NCBI RefSeq assembly: GCF_009711165.2
Contig: NZ_WMID02000007.1
Span: forward strand, 1-64,000
Reading direction: 5' to 3'
DNA length: 64,000 nt
Source of the DNA: Flavobacterium sp. MC2016-06
GTDB lineage: Bacteria; Bacteroidota; Bacteroidia; Flavobacteriales; Flavobacteriaceae
Position 1 is the stretch's first letter. Every line of letters begins with the position of its first letter. This document shows, in pieces, positions 9,786-19,689 of this stretch. The notes beneath the pieces were generated by a model. It saw nothing but the letters and a program-made list of their open reading frames with translations. It was not told the DNA's origin and searched no databases. A program made the position numbers and the translations under genes.

Positions 9786-10979
9786 ATGAACATACACGAA
9801 TATCAAGGAAAAGAAATTTTAGCGAGTTACGGAGTACGCATACAACGCGGAATTGTGGCTAATAATGCAGTTGAAGCTGTAGCTGCTGCAAAACAATTAA
9901 CTGCCGAAACTGGTACAGGATGGCACGTAATAAAAGCACAGATTCACGCAGGTGGTCGTGGAAAAGGTGGTGGAGTTAAGCTTGCTAAAAACTTACAACA
10001 AGTTGAAGAAATTGCTGAACAAATCATCGGAATGCAATTGATTACTCCTCAAACGTCTGCTGAGGGTAAAAAAGTAAACAAGATTTTAGTAGCTGAAGAT
10101 GTTTACTATCCTGGTGAAAGCGAAACTTCTGAATTTTATGTTTCTGTTTTATTGAATAGAGGAACTGGACGCAACATGATTATGTATTCTACAGAAGGTG
10201 GAATGGATATTGAAGAAGTTGCTGAGCACACTCCTCACTTAATTTTTACTGAAGAAGTAGATCCTAACGTTGGATTACAAGGTTTTCAAGCAAGAAGAAT
10301 TGCTTTTAACTTAGGTCTTTCTGGAAATGCTTTCAAAGAAATGGTTAAATTCATCGATTCATTATACAACGCTTACGTTGGTTCTGATGCTTCTATGTTT
10401 GAAATCAACCCAGTTTTGAAAACTTCAGACAACAAAATTATGGCTGTTGATGCTAAAGTAAATATCGATGATAACGCTTTATACAGACAACCTAAATATG
10501 CTGAAATGAGAGATATCCGTGAGGAGAATCCAATCGAAGTTGAAGCTAAAGAAGTAGGTTTGAACTATGTAGATCTTGACGGTACTGTAGGATGTATGGT
10601 AAACGGAGCTGGTCTTGCAATGGCAACTATGGATTTAATTAAATATGCTGGTTTTGAGCCTGCTAACTTCCTAGACGTTGGTGGAACTGCTGATGCTAAA
10701 CGTGTTGAAACTGCTTTCCGTATTATCTTAAAAGATCCAAACGTAAAAGCAATTTTAATTAACATCTTCGGAGGAATCGTTCGTTGTGACCGTGTTGCTC
10801 AAGGTGTTGTTGATGCTTACAAAAACATGGGTGACGCTATCAATGTGCCAATTATCGTTCGTTTGCAAGGAACAAATGCTGAAATTGCAAAAGAATTAAT
10901 TGACAATTCTGGTATGCCAATTTTATCTGCAACTCAATTTCAAGAAGCTGCTGACCAAGTTAAAGCTGCACTTTCTTAA
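9786..10979 (+). CDS. sucC: Succinyl-CoA synthetase (ADP-forming) beta subunit
   Basis: The 397-residue beta subunit of the TCA-cycle enzyme that makes ATP or GTP from succinyl-CoA; it needs the alpha subunit SucD, which is not in this window. The protein has the ATP-grasp domain from [17 protein letters not shown], the [12 protein letters not shown] nucleotide loop, and the C-terminal CoA-ligase domain with LDVGGTA and [10 protein letters not shown]. The frame is open for 20 codons upstream, but the family start is the ATG at 9786, behind a TACTTTTG promoter box. It is followed at once by a terminator, so sucC is monocistronic, unlike the sucCD operons of many bacteria. Confidence 0.96.
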   Translation: MNIHEYQGKEILASYGVRIQRGIVANNAVEAVAAAKQLTAETGTGWHVIKAQIHAGGRGKGGGVKLAKNLQQVEEIAEQIIGMQLITPQTSAEGKKVNKILVAEDVYYPGESETSEFYVSVLLNRGTGRNMIMYSTEGGMDIEEVAEHTPHLIFTEEVDPNVGLQGFQARRIAFNLGLSGNAFKEMVKFIDSLYNAYVGSDASMFEINPVLKTSDNKIMAVDAKVNIDDNALYRQPKYAEMRDIREENPIEVEAKEVGLNYVDLDGTVGCMVNGAGLAMATMDLIKYAGFEPANFLDVGGTADAKRVETAFRIILKDPNVKAILINIFGGIVRCDRVAQGVVDAYKNMGDAINVPIIVRLQGTNAEIAKELIDNSGMPILSATQFQEAADQVKAALS

Positions 10980-11004
10980 TTAAATAAGAAATCAAATTAT
11001 ATAG

Positions 11005-11038
11005 AAAATCCTAAGCAAAAGCTTAGGATTTTTTTTTT
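11005..11038 (+). terminator. Terminator of sucC
   Basis: AAAATCCTAAGC, an AAAA loop, GCTTAGGATT, then a run of T. It lies 25 bases after the sucC stop. Confidence 0.9.
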
Positions 11039-11069
11039 GGAATTATTTTAACCACAAAGATATTCCGTA

Positions 11070-11147
11070 GAGACGCACAGCAGTGCGTCTCCGCAACGAA
11101 TGTCCACAACAAATATCACACACGTAAGATGCACTGCAGTGCATCTC
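11070..11147. repeat. Pair of GAGACGCAC / AGATGCACTG palindromes
   Basis: GAGACGCAC...GTGCGTCTC (11070-11091) and a perfect 20-base palindrome starting AGATGCACTG (11128-11147) stand 36 bases apart, framed by ACCACAAAGA and its approximate complement CTTTGCGGTT. They occupy the gap between the convergent sucC and DUF5694 genes and look like a REP-type unit. Confidence 0.7.
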
Positions 11148-11173
11148 TACAGAAAACTTTGCGGTTAAATTCA

Positions 11174-11974
11174 TTATTTCACAATCGCAGCCAATTCTAC
11201 AATTTCAAAATTAGGATCATATTTAATAAATTCACGCATCATAGCCGTATGTCCAGCCCCAAGAAGCACCATTATTTTATCGTCTTTGCTTTCTGTTAGT
11301 TTTTGAATTAAAGCATACATATAAAGATTTCTTCTGTACCATTCAGATACCAAATAAGCACCCACAAAATTATCTGTTTTTCCAGCTTTATTTGCAGTTC
11401 CAAGATACCATTCAACATTCTTGTTATTAGATTCTTTTGAATTAGAATCGATCAGTAGTTCCGTTAAACTATATTTTTTAATTTTCTCATTAAAAGAGTT
11501 CGAGTAATAAGCCATTGTTTCGTCATTACTCTTTAATAAATCCAGCTGATTGGCTTGTTTCATACCTTTAGTTAAACTATCGTATGGAAAGTTGGCGTGG
11601 TGATAATCAATTCCATATAATTTTTGATGTCCTAATTTTTTTGCCACTCTTAAAGCCAATTGTACAATTTCGTCTGCATCTTTATGAAGTAAACTGTCAG
11701 TGTTTTTAGCATAGAATTTATCCAAGTTATTTTGTTTTTCGTAATTCCATTCAACGAAAATTTTATCGGGACCAAAAGCTTTAATTTTATTGGTTATGTT
11801 TTCTAATTCTTTCTGACTCTTTTCACTCATAACATTAAAGGTATTGACCTTTGCCACATCAAGTCCAGGATTTTCAAAATGAAAAGTTCCAATTAATAAT
11901 ATTTGTTTTTTCTTAGTTTGAGCAGAAGCAGTGTTTAATGTAAAAAGGACTAATAGTAAAATGATTTTTTGCAT
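11174..11974 (-). CDS. Secreted DUF5694 protein (TraB/PrgY-like fold suspected)
   Basis: A 266-residue protein with a signal peptide ending at NTASAQ. I recognise it as DUF5694. Two motifs resemble the paired GxxH motifs of the TraB/Tiki/EreA-type superfamily: LLIGTFHFENPG near the mature N terminus and VLLGAGHTAMM near the C terminus. Members of that superfamily are putative metal-dependent hydrolases, so an envelope hydrolase is a reasonable inference. The function is unknown. The open frame begins with TTG at 11995, but the ATG at 11974 gives a clean signal peptide. A TACTTTCG box upstream could be its promoter. It stands alone, convergent with sucC. Confidence 0.75.
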   Translation of the reverse strand: MQKIILLLVLFTLNTASAQTKKKQILLIGTFHFENPGLDVAKVNTFNVMSEKSQKELENITNKIKAFGPDKIFVEWNYEKQNNLDKFYAKNTDSLLHKDADEIVQLALRVAKKLGHQKLYGIDYHHANFPYDSLTKGMKQANQLDLLKSNDETMAYYSNSFNEKIKKYSLTELLIDSNSKESNNKNVEWYLGTANKAGKTDNFVGAYLVSEWYRRNLYMYALIQKLTESKDDKIMVLLGAGHTAMMREFIKYDPNFEIVELAAIVK

Positions 11975-12167
11975 GATGATTTGTTTTAAATTCAATGCGA
12001 AAGTAGCCGAGATTTAAACCCTGAATTTTAATTTTTGACGAACATCAAATTCTAGATCATCAACAAGCTAAATTGATGGTGTAAAAAAGTCATGTAACGT
12101 TTTTGCACGTTCATCAACAGAAATTAGAGTTTCATATAAATAGTAGTTTCATTAAAAGGTATAATTG

Positions 12168-12175
12168 TATTTTTG
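12168..12175 (+). promoter_or_regulatory. -7 promoter element of the LytS/LytTR operon
   Basis: TATTTTTG, 19 bases before the ATG of the kinase gene, fits TAnnTTTG. No clear TTG is seen at -33. Confidence 0.55.
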
Positions 12176-12194
12176 AATATATTCTGCATTAATT

Positions 12195-13232
12195 ATGAAA
12201 CTAAAAATTCCTTTCTATTATCACATTGTCCTATTCTTAGGTTTGTTTGTCATTTTTTATATCTGGGATGTTGGTGTTGGAGAAAAAGACAGTGCTTTTA
12301 TTTTTAATAAAATATTCTTTCTGTTTTCATTCAGTCAGCTGCTGGCTATTTTTACTATTTATACTTTAAATTTCTACACATTCTGTAATTGGTTTTTAAA
12401 TAAAAAAAAGATCTTTATTTATTTACTGACAATTCCAGTTTCCTTGGTTCTTTTTGCTGGAGTTCGTTATCTTTTTCAGGAAATTATTCTTTTTCAAATT
12501 ACTGGAATTCATAATTATATGGAAAGAGTAAGGAATGTAGAATTTTATATAAAAGATAATTTTTTCTTCGGATTGCCAGCTGTAGTTTTAAGTTCCTTAA
12601 GTTATTTATTCTGGCAGTTTCAAGAAACGCAGAAACAAAATCAAGAATTGCTTTTAGAGAATAAAAAAGCCGAATTTCAGATGCTGAAATCGCAGGTAAG
12701 TCCGCATTTTTTATTCAATACCTTAAATTCATTTTATGGGCAGTTGATTGGGAAAAATGACGAAATTGCCTCTGATGTTTTAGTACTTTCAGACTTGCTT
12801 CGGTACGTAATTACAGAAACAGACAAAGAAGAAGCTTTGCTTTCAAAAGAAATTCAGTTTATAAAAAACTACATTCATTTACAGCAAAAAAGATTTGAAG
12901 ATCAGCTTTATCTGGATTTTTCTATAGAAGGAGATTATACAATCGAAAAGATTTTACCATCCGTTTTAATTCATTTTATAGAAAATGTTTTTAAACATGG
13001 AAAACTAAATGATCCAGAAAAAAAGGCAGTAATTTCAATTGATATCAAAGACAGATTTTTAGAAATTTCTACTTTTAATTATATTGTTGCAGGAGAAAAT
13101 TATTACTCAACCGGAATTGGTTTTGATAATCTGATGAAACGTTTAGAATATGCCTATAAAGGCAAATTCCTGCTTAAAAAAACAACAGAAAACAATACCT
13201 TTAAAATGTATCTGAAAATCCCATTAAAATAA
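12195..13232 (+). CDS. LytS-family sensor histidine kinase
   Basis: A 345-residue membrane kinase. About four hydrophobic helices fill residues 8-140 and no extracellular sensor domain of any size is present, so the stimulus is probably sensed within or at the membrane. A short coiled linker (QFQETQKQNQELLLENKKAE) leads to the His_kinase domain with QVSPHFLFNTLNS; the phosphoacceptor is H171 or close to it. An N box (FIENVFKHG) and a G box (GIGFDNLMKRL) mark the ATPase domain. It ends 6 bases before the LytTR regulator gene, its probable partner. The target genes are unknown. Confidence 0.92.
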   Translation: MKLKIPFYYHIVLFLGLFVIFYIWDVGVGEKDSAFIFNKIFFLFSFSQLLAIFTIYTLNFYTFCNWFLNKKKIFIYLLTIPVSLVLFAGVRYLFQEIILFQITGIHNYMERVRNVEFYIKDNFFFGLPAVVLSSLSYLFWQFQETQKQNQELLLENKKAEFQMLKSQVSPHFLFNTLNSFYGQLIGKNDEIASDVLVLSDLLRYVITETDKEEALLSKEIQFIKNYIHLQQKRFEDQLYLDFSIEGDYTIEKILPSVLIHFIENVFKHGKLNDPEKKAVISIDIKDRFLEISTFNYIVAGENYYSTGIGFDNLMKRLEYAYKGKFLLKKTTENNTFKMYLKIPLK

Positions 13233-13238
13233 TAGTTT

Positions 13239-13943
13239 ATGACATTTAAGTGTATAATTGTTGATGACGAACCGCCTGCAACGCGAATTCTTAAAAACTA
13301 TGTCGAGAAGGTTTCTTTTTTAGAAGAAGTTGGGGTTTTTAATGATTCGTTGAAAGCATTAGAATATTTAAATTCTAATAAAGTTGATGTCATTTTTTTG
13401 GATATTCAAATGCCTCAATTGACAGGATTACAGCTTTCGCGAATAATTTCTAAAGATGTAAAAGTGATTTTTACAACTGCTTATCCAGACTTTGCTTTAG
13501 AAGGTTTTGAGTTGAATGCCGTAGATTATTTATTAAAACCAATTGCATTTGAACGTTTTTATCAGGCTGTTTCAAAACTCAATTTAGATGTTAAAACAGA
13601 AGTAATAACTAATAATGTGTCAGAATTTATCTTTGTAAAAACTGACGGAAAGAACAAGTTTCAGAAAGTACTTTTAAATGATATTTTGTATGTAGAAAGC
13701 CTGCAGAATTATGTTTGTATTCATACTTCAAAACAGCAGATTATAACGCATTCTTCTTTAAAAAATGTAATTGAATCTCTGCCGGAAAATGATTTTATTC
13801 AAATTCATAAATCCTATGTTGTGGCTTTAAAACACATTGAATCTACGGATAGTTTTTCTGTCTTTATTAATGCTAAAGAACTGCCGATTGGTGCAACTTA
13901 TAAGGATGTTTTCTTTGAACGAATTGATCAAAATAAGATATAA
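13239..13943 (+). CDS. LytTR-family response regulator
   Basis: A 234-residue DNA-binding response regulator paired with the upstream kinase. The receiver domain (1-120) has D9-D10, phosphoacceptor D55 in FLDIQMPQLTG, T79 in IFTTAYP and the lysine of LLKPI. The C-terminal LytTR domain (about 130-232) carries the FIQIHKSYVVAL signature. LytTR proteins bind direct repeats upstream of their targets. No such sites were identified here. Start ATG follows a 6-base gap, consistent with translational coupling. Confidence 0.93.
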   Translation: MTFKCIIVDDEPPATRILKNYVEKVSFLEEVGVFNDSLKALEYLNSNKVDVIFLDIQMPQLTGLQLSRIISKDVKVIFTTAYPDFALEGFELNAVDYLLKPIAFERFYQAVSKLNLDVKTEVITNNVSEFIFVKTDGKNKFQKVLLNDILYVESLQNYVCIHTSKQQIITHSSLKNVIESLPENDFIQIHKSYVVALKHIESTDSFSVFINAKELPIGATYKDVFFERIDQNKI

Positions 13944-13977
13944 AAAGTTTTTTGTTTTAACCGCAAAGAAAGGATGA

Positions 13978-14063
13978 ACATAGCCCGAGGTTTCAACCTT
14001 GGGGTGCTCGGTATGCAGTTCGATATTATATTGCGCTCCCAAGGTTGAAACCTTTGGCTATGT
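13978..14063. repeat. 26-bp palindrome, ACATAGCCCGAGGTTTCAAC type
   Basis: Arms 13978-14003 and 14038-14063 are inverted copies with few mismatches (ACATAGCCCGAGGTTTCAAC against GTTGAAACCTTTGGCTATGT). A degenerate relative is at 2290-2362. It sits directly behind the LytTR gene and could act as a transcript end. Confidence 0.75.
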
Positions 14064-14105
14064 TTTTATAATAGTTTAAAAAATTGTTACTATTTATAAG
14101 ATAAA

Positions 14106-14158
14106 AAACGCAAAGTTCGCCAAGCTTTTATTTATATAGCTTTGCGAACTTTGCGTTT
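14106..14158. repeat. Inverted repeat AAACGCAAAGTTCGC
   Basis: The arms 14106-14126 (AAACGCAAAGTTCGCCAAGC) and 14138-14158 (GCTTTGCGAACTTTGCGTTT) pair almost fully around an AT-rich loop. It lies between convergent genes. Confidence 0.7.
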
Positions 14159-14223
14159 GTATAAAATCTCGTATGTAAAAAAAACCTTGTATTCTTTGCG
14201 ATAAAGAACACAGTACGATAGCG

Positions 14224-14688
14224 TTATTTTTTATTCTTACCGTTTTTGTAAACTACTTTTTCTACAACAGATGTTTTTCCATTGCCTTTTGGAAATTCTT
14301 TCTTCTTAGGTTTTTTAGCAGCAGAACTTGACTTTGATGGGCTTTGATCGCCTCTTGCTCTTTCGCTGTCTTTTGGACTTGCTTTAAATTCTGGTCTATC
14401 TTTAGAAGTTTCTCTTTTTGGAATCTCCGCTTTATGTTTCGCTAAAACCTCATTTGGGTTTTTAGGATTTTCTTTCGTTCCTCTTAGATGAATTACCAAT
14501 CCGTTTAAGAAATTACGCAAAACCTGATCGCCGCATTCCATGTAATTCTCATGATCTTCGGCTCTAAAAAAAGCACCTAATTCTGATTTTGTAATTCTAA
14601 AATCTACTAATTCTAAAATGTCAACTATTTGGTCGTCACGGAGCATCAAAGCTACGCGAAGTTTTTTTAGGATATCGTTGTTCGTCAT
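14224..14688 (-). CDS. DUF1456 (YehS-like) protein with a basic tail
   Basis: A 154-residue protein of unknown function. Residues 2-70 form one DUF1456 unit (NNDILKKLRVALMLRDDQIV ... LRNFLNGLVIHLRG). The family as I know it from E. coli YehS carries two such units in about 156 residues; here the second is replaced by a lysine- and serine-rich, probably disordered tail (about 75-154, with SPSKSSSAAKKPKKKEFPKG). The tail suggests nucleic-acid or ribosome contact, but that is inference. It is monocistronic, convergent with the two-component pair. Confidence 0.8.
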   Translation of the reverse strand: MTNNDILKKLRVALMLRDDQIVDILELVDFRITKSELGAFFRAEDHENYMECGDQVLRNFLNGLVIHLRGTKENPKNPNEVLAKHKAEIPKRETSKDRPEFKASPKDSERARGDQSPSKSSSAAKKPKKKEFPKGNGKTSVVEKVVYKNGKNKK

Positions 14689-14958
14689 CGTTTTATTTTT
14701 TACAAAGGTACGTTACTATATCTTTTAAATTATAGTTGACCTTAATTTTTTGATCTAAGAGTATAAAATTTATTATAAACAGGATTTGATAATAAAATAT
14801 ATTATTTTTAATATGTATTTATAGGATAATTGTTATAAAATAATATAAAAATGAATGATTAATTTTATATTTTTATTGAAGTGAATGATTTTTGTAAGAA
14901 TAAATTTTTAAATTGCAATAAAAGTTAACCAATTTATTAACCATCTTAATTAAGTTTT

Positions 14959-17900
14959 ATGAAGCAAAAAAAGTATATTTTTTCTTTCGTTCTGTTCTTA
15001 TTTGCATCGACCATTTTATTAGCGCAGAAAATTACGGTCAAAGGAATTGTAACAGATGAACAGGGATTGCCTATGCCCGGTGTCAATATACAAGAAGAAG
15101 GAGAGACAAATGGAACTACTTCTGGCATTGATGGCGATTATCAGATAAGTGTTAATAAAGGATCTGTTTTAGCTTTTTCCTATATTGGATATGTAACTTC
15201 AAAAAGCACTGCCTCAGGAACGATTTTAAATATCAAAATGAATACCGGAGCAAAAGAACTAGATGGTGTTGTAGTTACAGCATTAGGATTGAAAAGAGAT
15301 CAAAAATCTCTGGGATATTCTACGCAAAAAGTTAAAGTTGCAGATGTTGTTACCGTTAGAGAAACAGATATTAATAATGCCTTAGCGGGTAAAGTTGCCG
15401 GTGTTCAATTTCAAGGTTCTCCCAGCGGTGATTTTAGAACATCAGAATTGAGATTAAGAGGAAATACGGGAGTCTTATACGTAGTAGATAATATAAAGGT
15501 AGTCTCTATTAGTGATATTAATCCAGAAAGTATTGAAAGTATAAACACTTTGAAAGGGCTTTCGGCAACTGCACTTTATGGTCCTGAAGGTAGAAATGGA
15601 GCCATTGTAATCACTACCAAAAGAGGAAAAAAGGGAGCAGTTTCTGTAGTATTTAATTTGAGTTCTTCATTAGAAAATGCGTATCTATTTCCTAAATTTC
15701 AGAATGAATACGGAGGAGGTTATTCACAATCTTTTTCAAAATATACTTATAATCCAGCATCAGATCCAGCGTCTTTCGCCGCCTTTGATGGTCAGAATAT
15801 TGTAGATTATACGGCTGATGAAAGCTGGGGACCAAAAATGCAGGGACAAATGGTTCGTGCCTGGAACAGCTGGGAAGAAGGTACTCCTGAATTTGGAAAG
15901 CTCGTACCTTTTTCTCCTAATCCAAATAATATTCGGAATTTTTATAATACAGGTGCAACCACAAGATCAAGTTTATCAATTAGCAAAGGAGGAGAAGATT
16001 TTTCTCTAAATTTTGGGATAACCAAAACCAATAGGGAAGGAATTGTACCTAATACTACAAGAACACAATATGATGTTAATCTTACAGCAGAAGCAAATCT
16101 GGGTAAAAAATTCAAAGTGTTTTCGACCGTATTGTTTCAGGATCGACAAACTACAGGATACAATCGTAATAATTTAATTTTACCAACGAATGCGAGTTTA
16201 AGACAATGGTTTCAAAGACAATTGAATATGGATGATTTACGTAATTACCGTATGAATGGTAAAATCGTAACATGGAATAGAACGAGTCCGACTAATGGGA
16301 AATCAATTGGATGGAACTCTCCTTTTTTTGATCAATATGAACAGCCGAATCAAGAAGATAATAAATCTTTTAATGGCAAAATAGGCGGGTCTTATGAAAT
16401 TATTAAAGGCTTGCTTGCGAATCTAGAACTTAGAAAAACATACATTGGTTCTGATTATTATGATATTACAAATGCTTGGGGAGGAGCTGTAATTCCTGCT
16501 TATGCTGAAAAACTTCAGATTACGAACAAAGATGAGGTTTCGGGAAATTTAAATTATAAAAAGAAAATAAACAAGTTTGACATTAATGGAACATTAGGTT
16601 TTGAATATCAATTTTACAACAGTACTTATATGCAGAACAGTACAGTTGGAGGTTTGGTTTCGGAAGGATTTTATAGTATTGATACTTCTGTTAGTACACC
16701 ATTAATAGATAATAAAAAATATAAATCAAGAAATCGAGCAGGATTTCTAACAGCATCGGCTGGTTACGATGATTTTCTATATATTGACGCTTCTTATCGT
16801 AATGATTTTGCTTCAACAGCAGACAGTAACGATAATAAATTATCGACTTATGGAGTGTCTGGAAGTTTTGTTTTTTCCAAATTTATTCCTGAAAATAAAA
16901 TTTTCACATTTGGAAAAATTAGAGCAGGATTTGCAATGGCACCTCAATTTCCAGTGATGTATCAAACAAGCCCTATATATGTTACAGGAACAACTTATGG
17001 GACATATCCAACTTCGTCGACGCAGTCCATACCCAGCAACCCAAGATTAAAAGGAGGAAATCGTGAAGAAAAAGAATACGGTATTGATTTAAAATTCTTT
17101 AACAACAGAATTTCGTTAGATCTATCTTATTTTGATCGATTAGACAACCAATTACCTTCTTTAGTAACCTTAGATGCATCAACAGGAACAACAGGTACTT
17201 ATCAAAATGGAGGCAAACAAACCTATAAAGGTTTTGAATTAGCTTTGTCTGGAACAGCAGTTAAAACCACTAATTTTGAATGGAATATTGGTGTAAACTT
17301 TGCCACTTTAGACAGACAAGTAGTTGCAATTGCACCGGGAATCAATAGAAATATCATTCAATCCGGAAACTCAAATATGGGTAACGTTCAATTAGTAGAA
17401 CAAGTCGGGCAGGAATGGGGAGCAATTTACGGAAGCAGAATAGAAAGAGATGCCAACGGAAAAGCAAAACTTACTGCATCTGGTGCTTATGTGAGAGAAT
17501 TGGGAGTTTACTTAGGGAATGTTCTGCCAAATTATACAGGAGGTTTAACAACATCAGTTAGATTCAAAAAATTTGATTTAAGTTTAGGTTTTGACTTTCA
17601 AGAAGGAGGTAAGTATTATTCTGTTTCTAATTCATTGATTAATAGAACAGGTGTAGGTATTGAAACAGTTGGTAACAATGATTTAGGCAATCCAAAAAGA
17701 GATCCTGTAGTAAATTTGGCAGGTGTAAGTTCACCAACAGCAACAATTCTTAATTCAACAGCAGCGCCAAACTCTGGCGGTCTTTTGGTTGAAGGAGTAG
17801 ATTCAGTTACAGGCAATGATGTAGCTTATCGTGTGAATACAAAAACGTATTGGGCAAACATCAGAGCTATTACAGAACCTTTTTTAGAAGATGCTTCTTA

Positions 17901-18141
17901 TGTGAAATTAAGAACACTTAGATTGGGATATACCTTAGATAAAGATGTACTGAAAAAAACACCTTTCCAAAAAATTAATGTGGCTGTTTATGCCAATAAT
18001 CTGTGGCTGATTTATGCTGCAAATCGCAATATCGATCCATCAGAATTACAATCTTACAATACTGCAACTACTCCATTTATAGAAACGGCTCAATTGCCAA
18101 ACTCAAGGTCTATTGGTTTAAATGCTGTTTTAACCTTATAA
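14959..18141 (+). CDS. SusC/RagA-family TonB-linked outer membrane transporter
   Basis: A 1060-residue outer membrane barrel that imports a ligand captured by its SusD partner, driven by TonB. The signal peptide ends at ILLAQ; residues 24-110 are a carboxypeptidase-regulatory-like domain (ITVKGIVTDEQGLPMPGVNI); a plug follows with GKVAGVQF and the LYGPEGRNGAIVITTKRGKK segment typical of SusC; the rest is barrel, ending in LNAVLTL. The SusD-like gene starts 10 bases later. No glycoside hydrolase, sulfatase or anti-sigma regulator is adjacent, so the substrate is not evident and need not be a glycan. Confidence 0.95.
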   Translation: MKQKKYIFSFVLFLFASTILLAQKITVKGIVTDEQGLPMPGVNIQEEGETNGTTSGIDGDYQISVNKGSVLAFSYIGYVTSKSTASGTILNIKMNTGAKELDGVVVTALGLKRDQKSLGYSTQKVKVADVVTVRETDINNALAGKVAGVQFQGSPSGDFRTSELRLRGNTGVLYVVDNIKVVSISDINPESIESINTLKGLSATALYGPEGRNGAIVITTKRGKKGAVSVVFNLSSSLENAYLFPKFQNEYGGGYSQSFSKYTYNPASDPASFAAFDGQNIVDYTADESWGPKMQGQMVRAWNSWEEGTPEFGKLVPFSPNPNNIRNFYNTGATTRSSLSISKGGEDFSLNFGITKTNREGIVPNTTRTQYDVNLTAEANLGKKFKVFSTVLFQDRQTTGYNRNNLILPTNASLRQWFQRQLNMDDLRNYRMNGKIVTWNRTSPTNGKSIGWNSPFFDQYEQPNQEDNKSFNGKIGGSYEIIKGLLANLELRKTYIGSDYYDITNAWGGAVIPAYAEKLQITNKDEVSGNLNYKKKINKFDINGTLGFEYQFYNSTYMQNSTVGGLVSEGFYSIDTSVSTPLIDNKKYKSRNRAGFLTASAGYDDFLYIDASYRNDFASTADSNDNKLSTYGVSGSFVFSKFIPENKIFTFGKIRAGFAMAPQFPVMYQTSPIYVTGTTYGTYPTSSTQSIPSNPRLKGGNREEKEYGIDLKFFNNRISLDLSYFDRLDNQLPSLVTLDASTGTTGTYQNGGKQTYKGFELALSGTAVKTTNFEWNIGVNFATLDRQVVAIAPGINRNIIQSGNSNMGNVQLVEQVGQEWGAIYGSRIERDANGKAKLTASGAYVRELGVYLGNVLPNYTGGLTTSVRFKKFDLSLGFDFQEGGKYYSVSNSLINRTGVGIETVGNNDLGNPKRDPVVNLAGVSSPTATILNSTAAPNSGGLLVEGVDSVTGNDVAYRVNTKTYWANIRAITEPFLEDASYVKLRTLRLGYTLDKDVLKKTPFQKINVAVYANNLWLIYAANRNIDPSELQSYNTATTPFIETAQLPNSRSIGLNAVLTL

Positions 18142-18151
18142 TTATTAAAAA

Positions 18152-19597
18152 ATGAAAAAAATAATAACATCAATTATAGCGTTAGTAACTGCTTTACTAT
18201 CAGTTTCGTGTGATAATGCTGATTTTGGAGATACAAATGTAAATCCAAACGACCCGAGTATTGCCAATACAGCTTCATTGTTAACAGGAGCAGAGCGGTC
18301 GCTGTCTCCTGTACTTAATGCGGTAGAGCCACTTTGTTATGTGCAGTATATAACCAATGGACAATATCCTAAAGAAACAATTTATGATGTAATAAATTTT
18401 GAATATACAGCCAATTATGTGTCTATTTTAAACAACTTACAAACCGTTATCAATATAAATCAAAATACAGCCACTGCAGCTTCTGCTTTAGGAAATGGTT
18501 CTAATAACAATCAAATTGCAGTTGCCATGATTTTAAAAGCGTATGTTTTTCAGCACATTACTGATCGTTGGGGTATGGTGCCTTATTCTCAGGCATTACA
18601 AGTTGCAGCTGTTCAATTTCCAAAATTTGATACTCAAGAAGAAATCTATAATGGTTTATTTAAGGATATTGATAATGCTGTTGCTTTAATTGATGCAGGA
18701 GCAGGTCCAAAAGGAGATGTGATTTTTACTGTAAAAGCAACGCAAATGTCAGAGTGGAAACGTTTTGCAAACACCTTAAAAATGACAATGGCTTTGCGTT
18801 TGTCTAATAGATTTCCTGGTGCCGGCGGTTATGCAGCAACAAAATTTATTGAGGCCATGAATGCAGGAACAATTGCTTCAAATGTGCAAAACATAACATT
18901 TCCGTATATTACTGATGAAGCCTATGATAATCCATGGGAAGACCGTTTTGAAACAAGAACAGATTATCTGCTGAGTGAACCTTTTGTAAACATGCTAATT
19001 GGTACCGGTACTAATCTTGCTCCGCAAGACCCGAGATTGGCAAAATTTGCCGAAAAATCGACCAATGGAGGTATTTACAAAGGAGGTGTTACTTCTTCAG
19101 TAGGAAATCTTACAGTAGCAGATTATTCTTTTATTACCAATACAATTATAAAAAATAAAACAGCCTCTTCTTTTTTTTATACTTACGCTCAAGTCAATTT
19201 TGCCAAAGCAGAAGCCGCTTCTTTAGGCTGGATTTCGGGAAGTGCAGCTTCTCTTTATACAGAAGCTGTAAAAGCATCGATGGCACAATGGGGAGTAACA
19301 ACTGCAGAAGCTGATGCTTACATTCTTCAATTTCCTTATATTGACATAAAGTCAATTGCTTATCAAAAACATATTGCTTTATTTATGCAAGGTTATGAAG
19401 GCTGGAACGAATGGAGAAGATTTGGTGCCAATGCAATAACATTGAGAGTGCCTATTGGCGCTATTGGTTCTACAATAATTCCGCAGAGACAAGCTTATGG
19501 AGCTAATGTAAAAACATTAAATTCATTAAATTATAATATAGCAGTTGCCGCTCAGGGACCTGATAGAATGGAAACAAAAGTATGGTGGGCTAATTAA
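18152..19597 (+). CDS. SusD/RagB-family outer membrane lipoprotein (SusD-like_2 type)
   Basis: A 481-residue surface lipoprotein that caps the SusC-type transporter and binds its ligand. The lipobox gives Cys20 (LLSVSC) followed by DNADFGDTN, an acidic stretch compatible with the Bacteroidota surface-export signal. The helical repeat architecture is suggested by segments such as QIAVAMILKAYVFQHITDRW and the C-terminal YEGWNEWRRFG motif common to this family. Only 10 bases separate it from the SusC gene, and a strong terminator follows, so the operon has two genes. Confidence 0.92.
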   Translation: MKKIITSIIALVTALLSVSCDNADFGDTNVNPNDPSIANTASLLTGAERSLSPVLNAVEPLCYVQYITNGQYPKETIYDVINFEYTANYVSILNNLQTVININQNTATAASALGNGSNNNQIAVAMILKAYVFQHITDRWGMVPYSQALQVAAVQFPKFDTQEEIYNGLFKDIDNAVALIDAGAGPKGDVIFTVKATQMSEWKRFANTLKMTMALRLSNRFPGAGGYAATKFIEAMNAGTIASNVQNITFPYITDEAYDNPWEDRFETRTDYLLSEPFVNMLIGTGTNLAPQDPRLAKFAEKSTNGGIYKGGVTSSVGNLTVADYSFITNTIIKNKTASSFFYTYAQVNFAKAEAASLGWISGSAASLYTEAVKASMAQWGVTTAEADAYILQFPYIDIKSIAYQKHIALFMQGYEGWNEWRRFGANAITLRVPIGAIGSTIIPQRQAYGANVKTLNSLNYNIAVAAQGPDRMETKVWWAN

Positions 19598-19623
19598 TCT
19601 AAGTTTTTTAGAAATTAAGGTTA

Positions 19624-19666
19624 AAAAAAAGAGGAAATCTCAATAGGTTGGGATTTCCTCTTTTTA
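19624..19666. terminator. Bidirectional terminator between susCD and the PLP-enzyme operon
   Basis: AAAAAGAGGAAATC and GATTTCCTCTTTTT pair around an 11-base loop, with A and T runs on both sides. It can serve both converging transcripts. Confidence 0.85.
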
Positions 19667-19689
19667 ATTTTTCAACTTAATTAGAAGTA

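Noticed and set aside
14959..19597. Polysaccharide utilisation locus
   Set aside because: Only the transporter pair is present; no enzyme, binding protein or regulator of a glycan system is adjacent.
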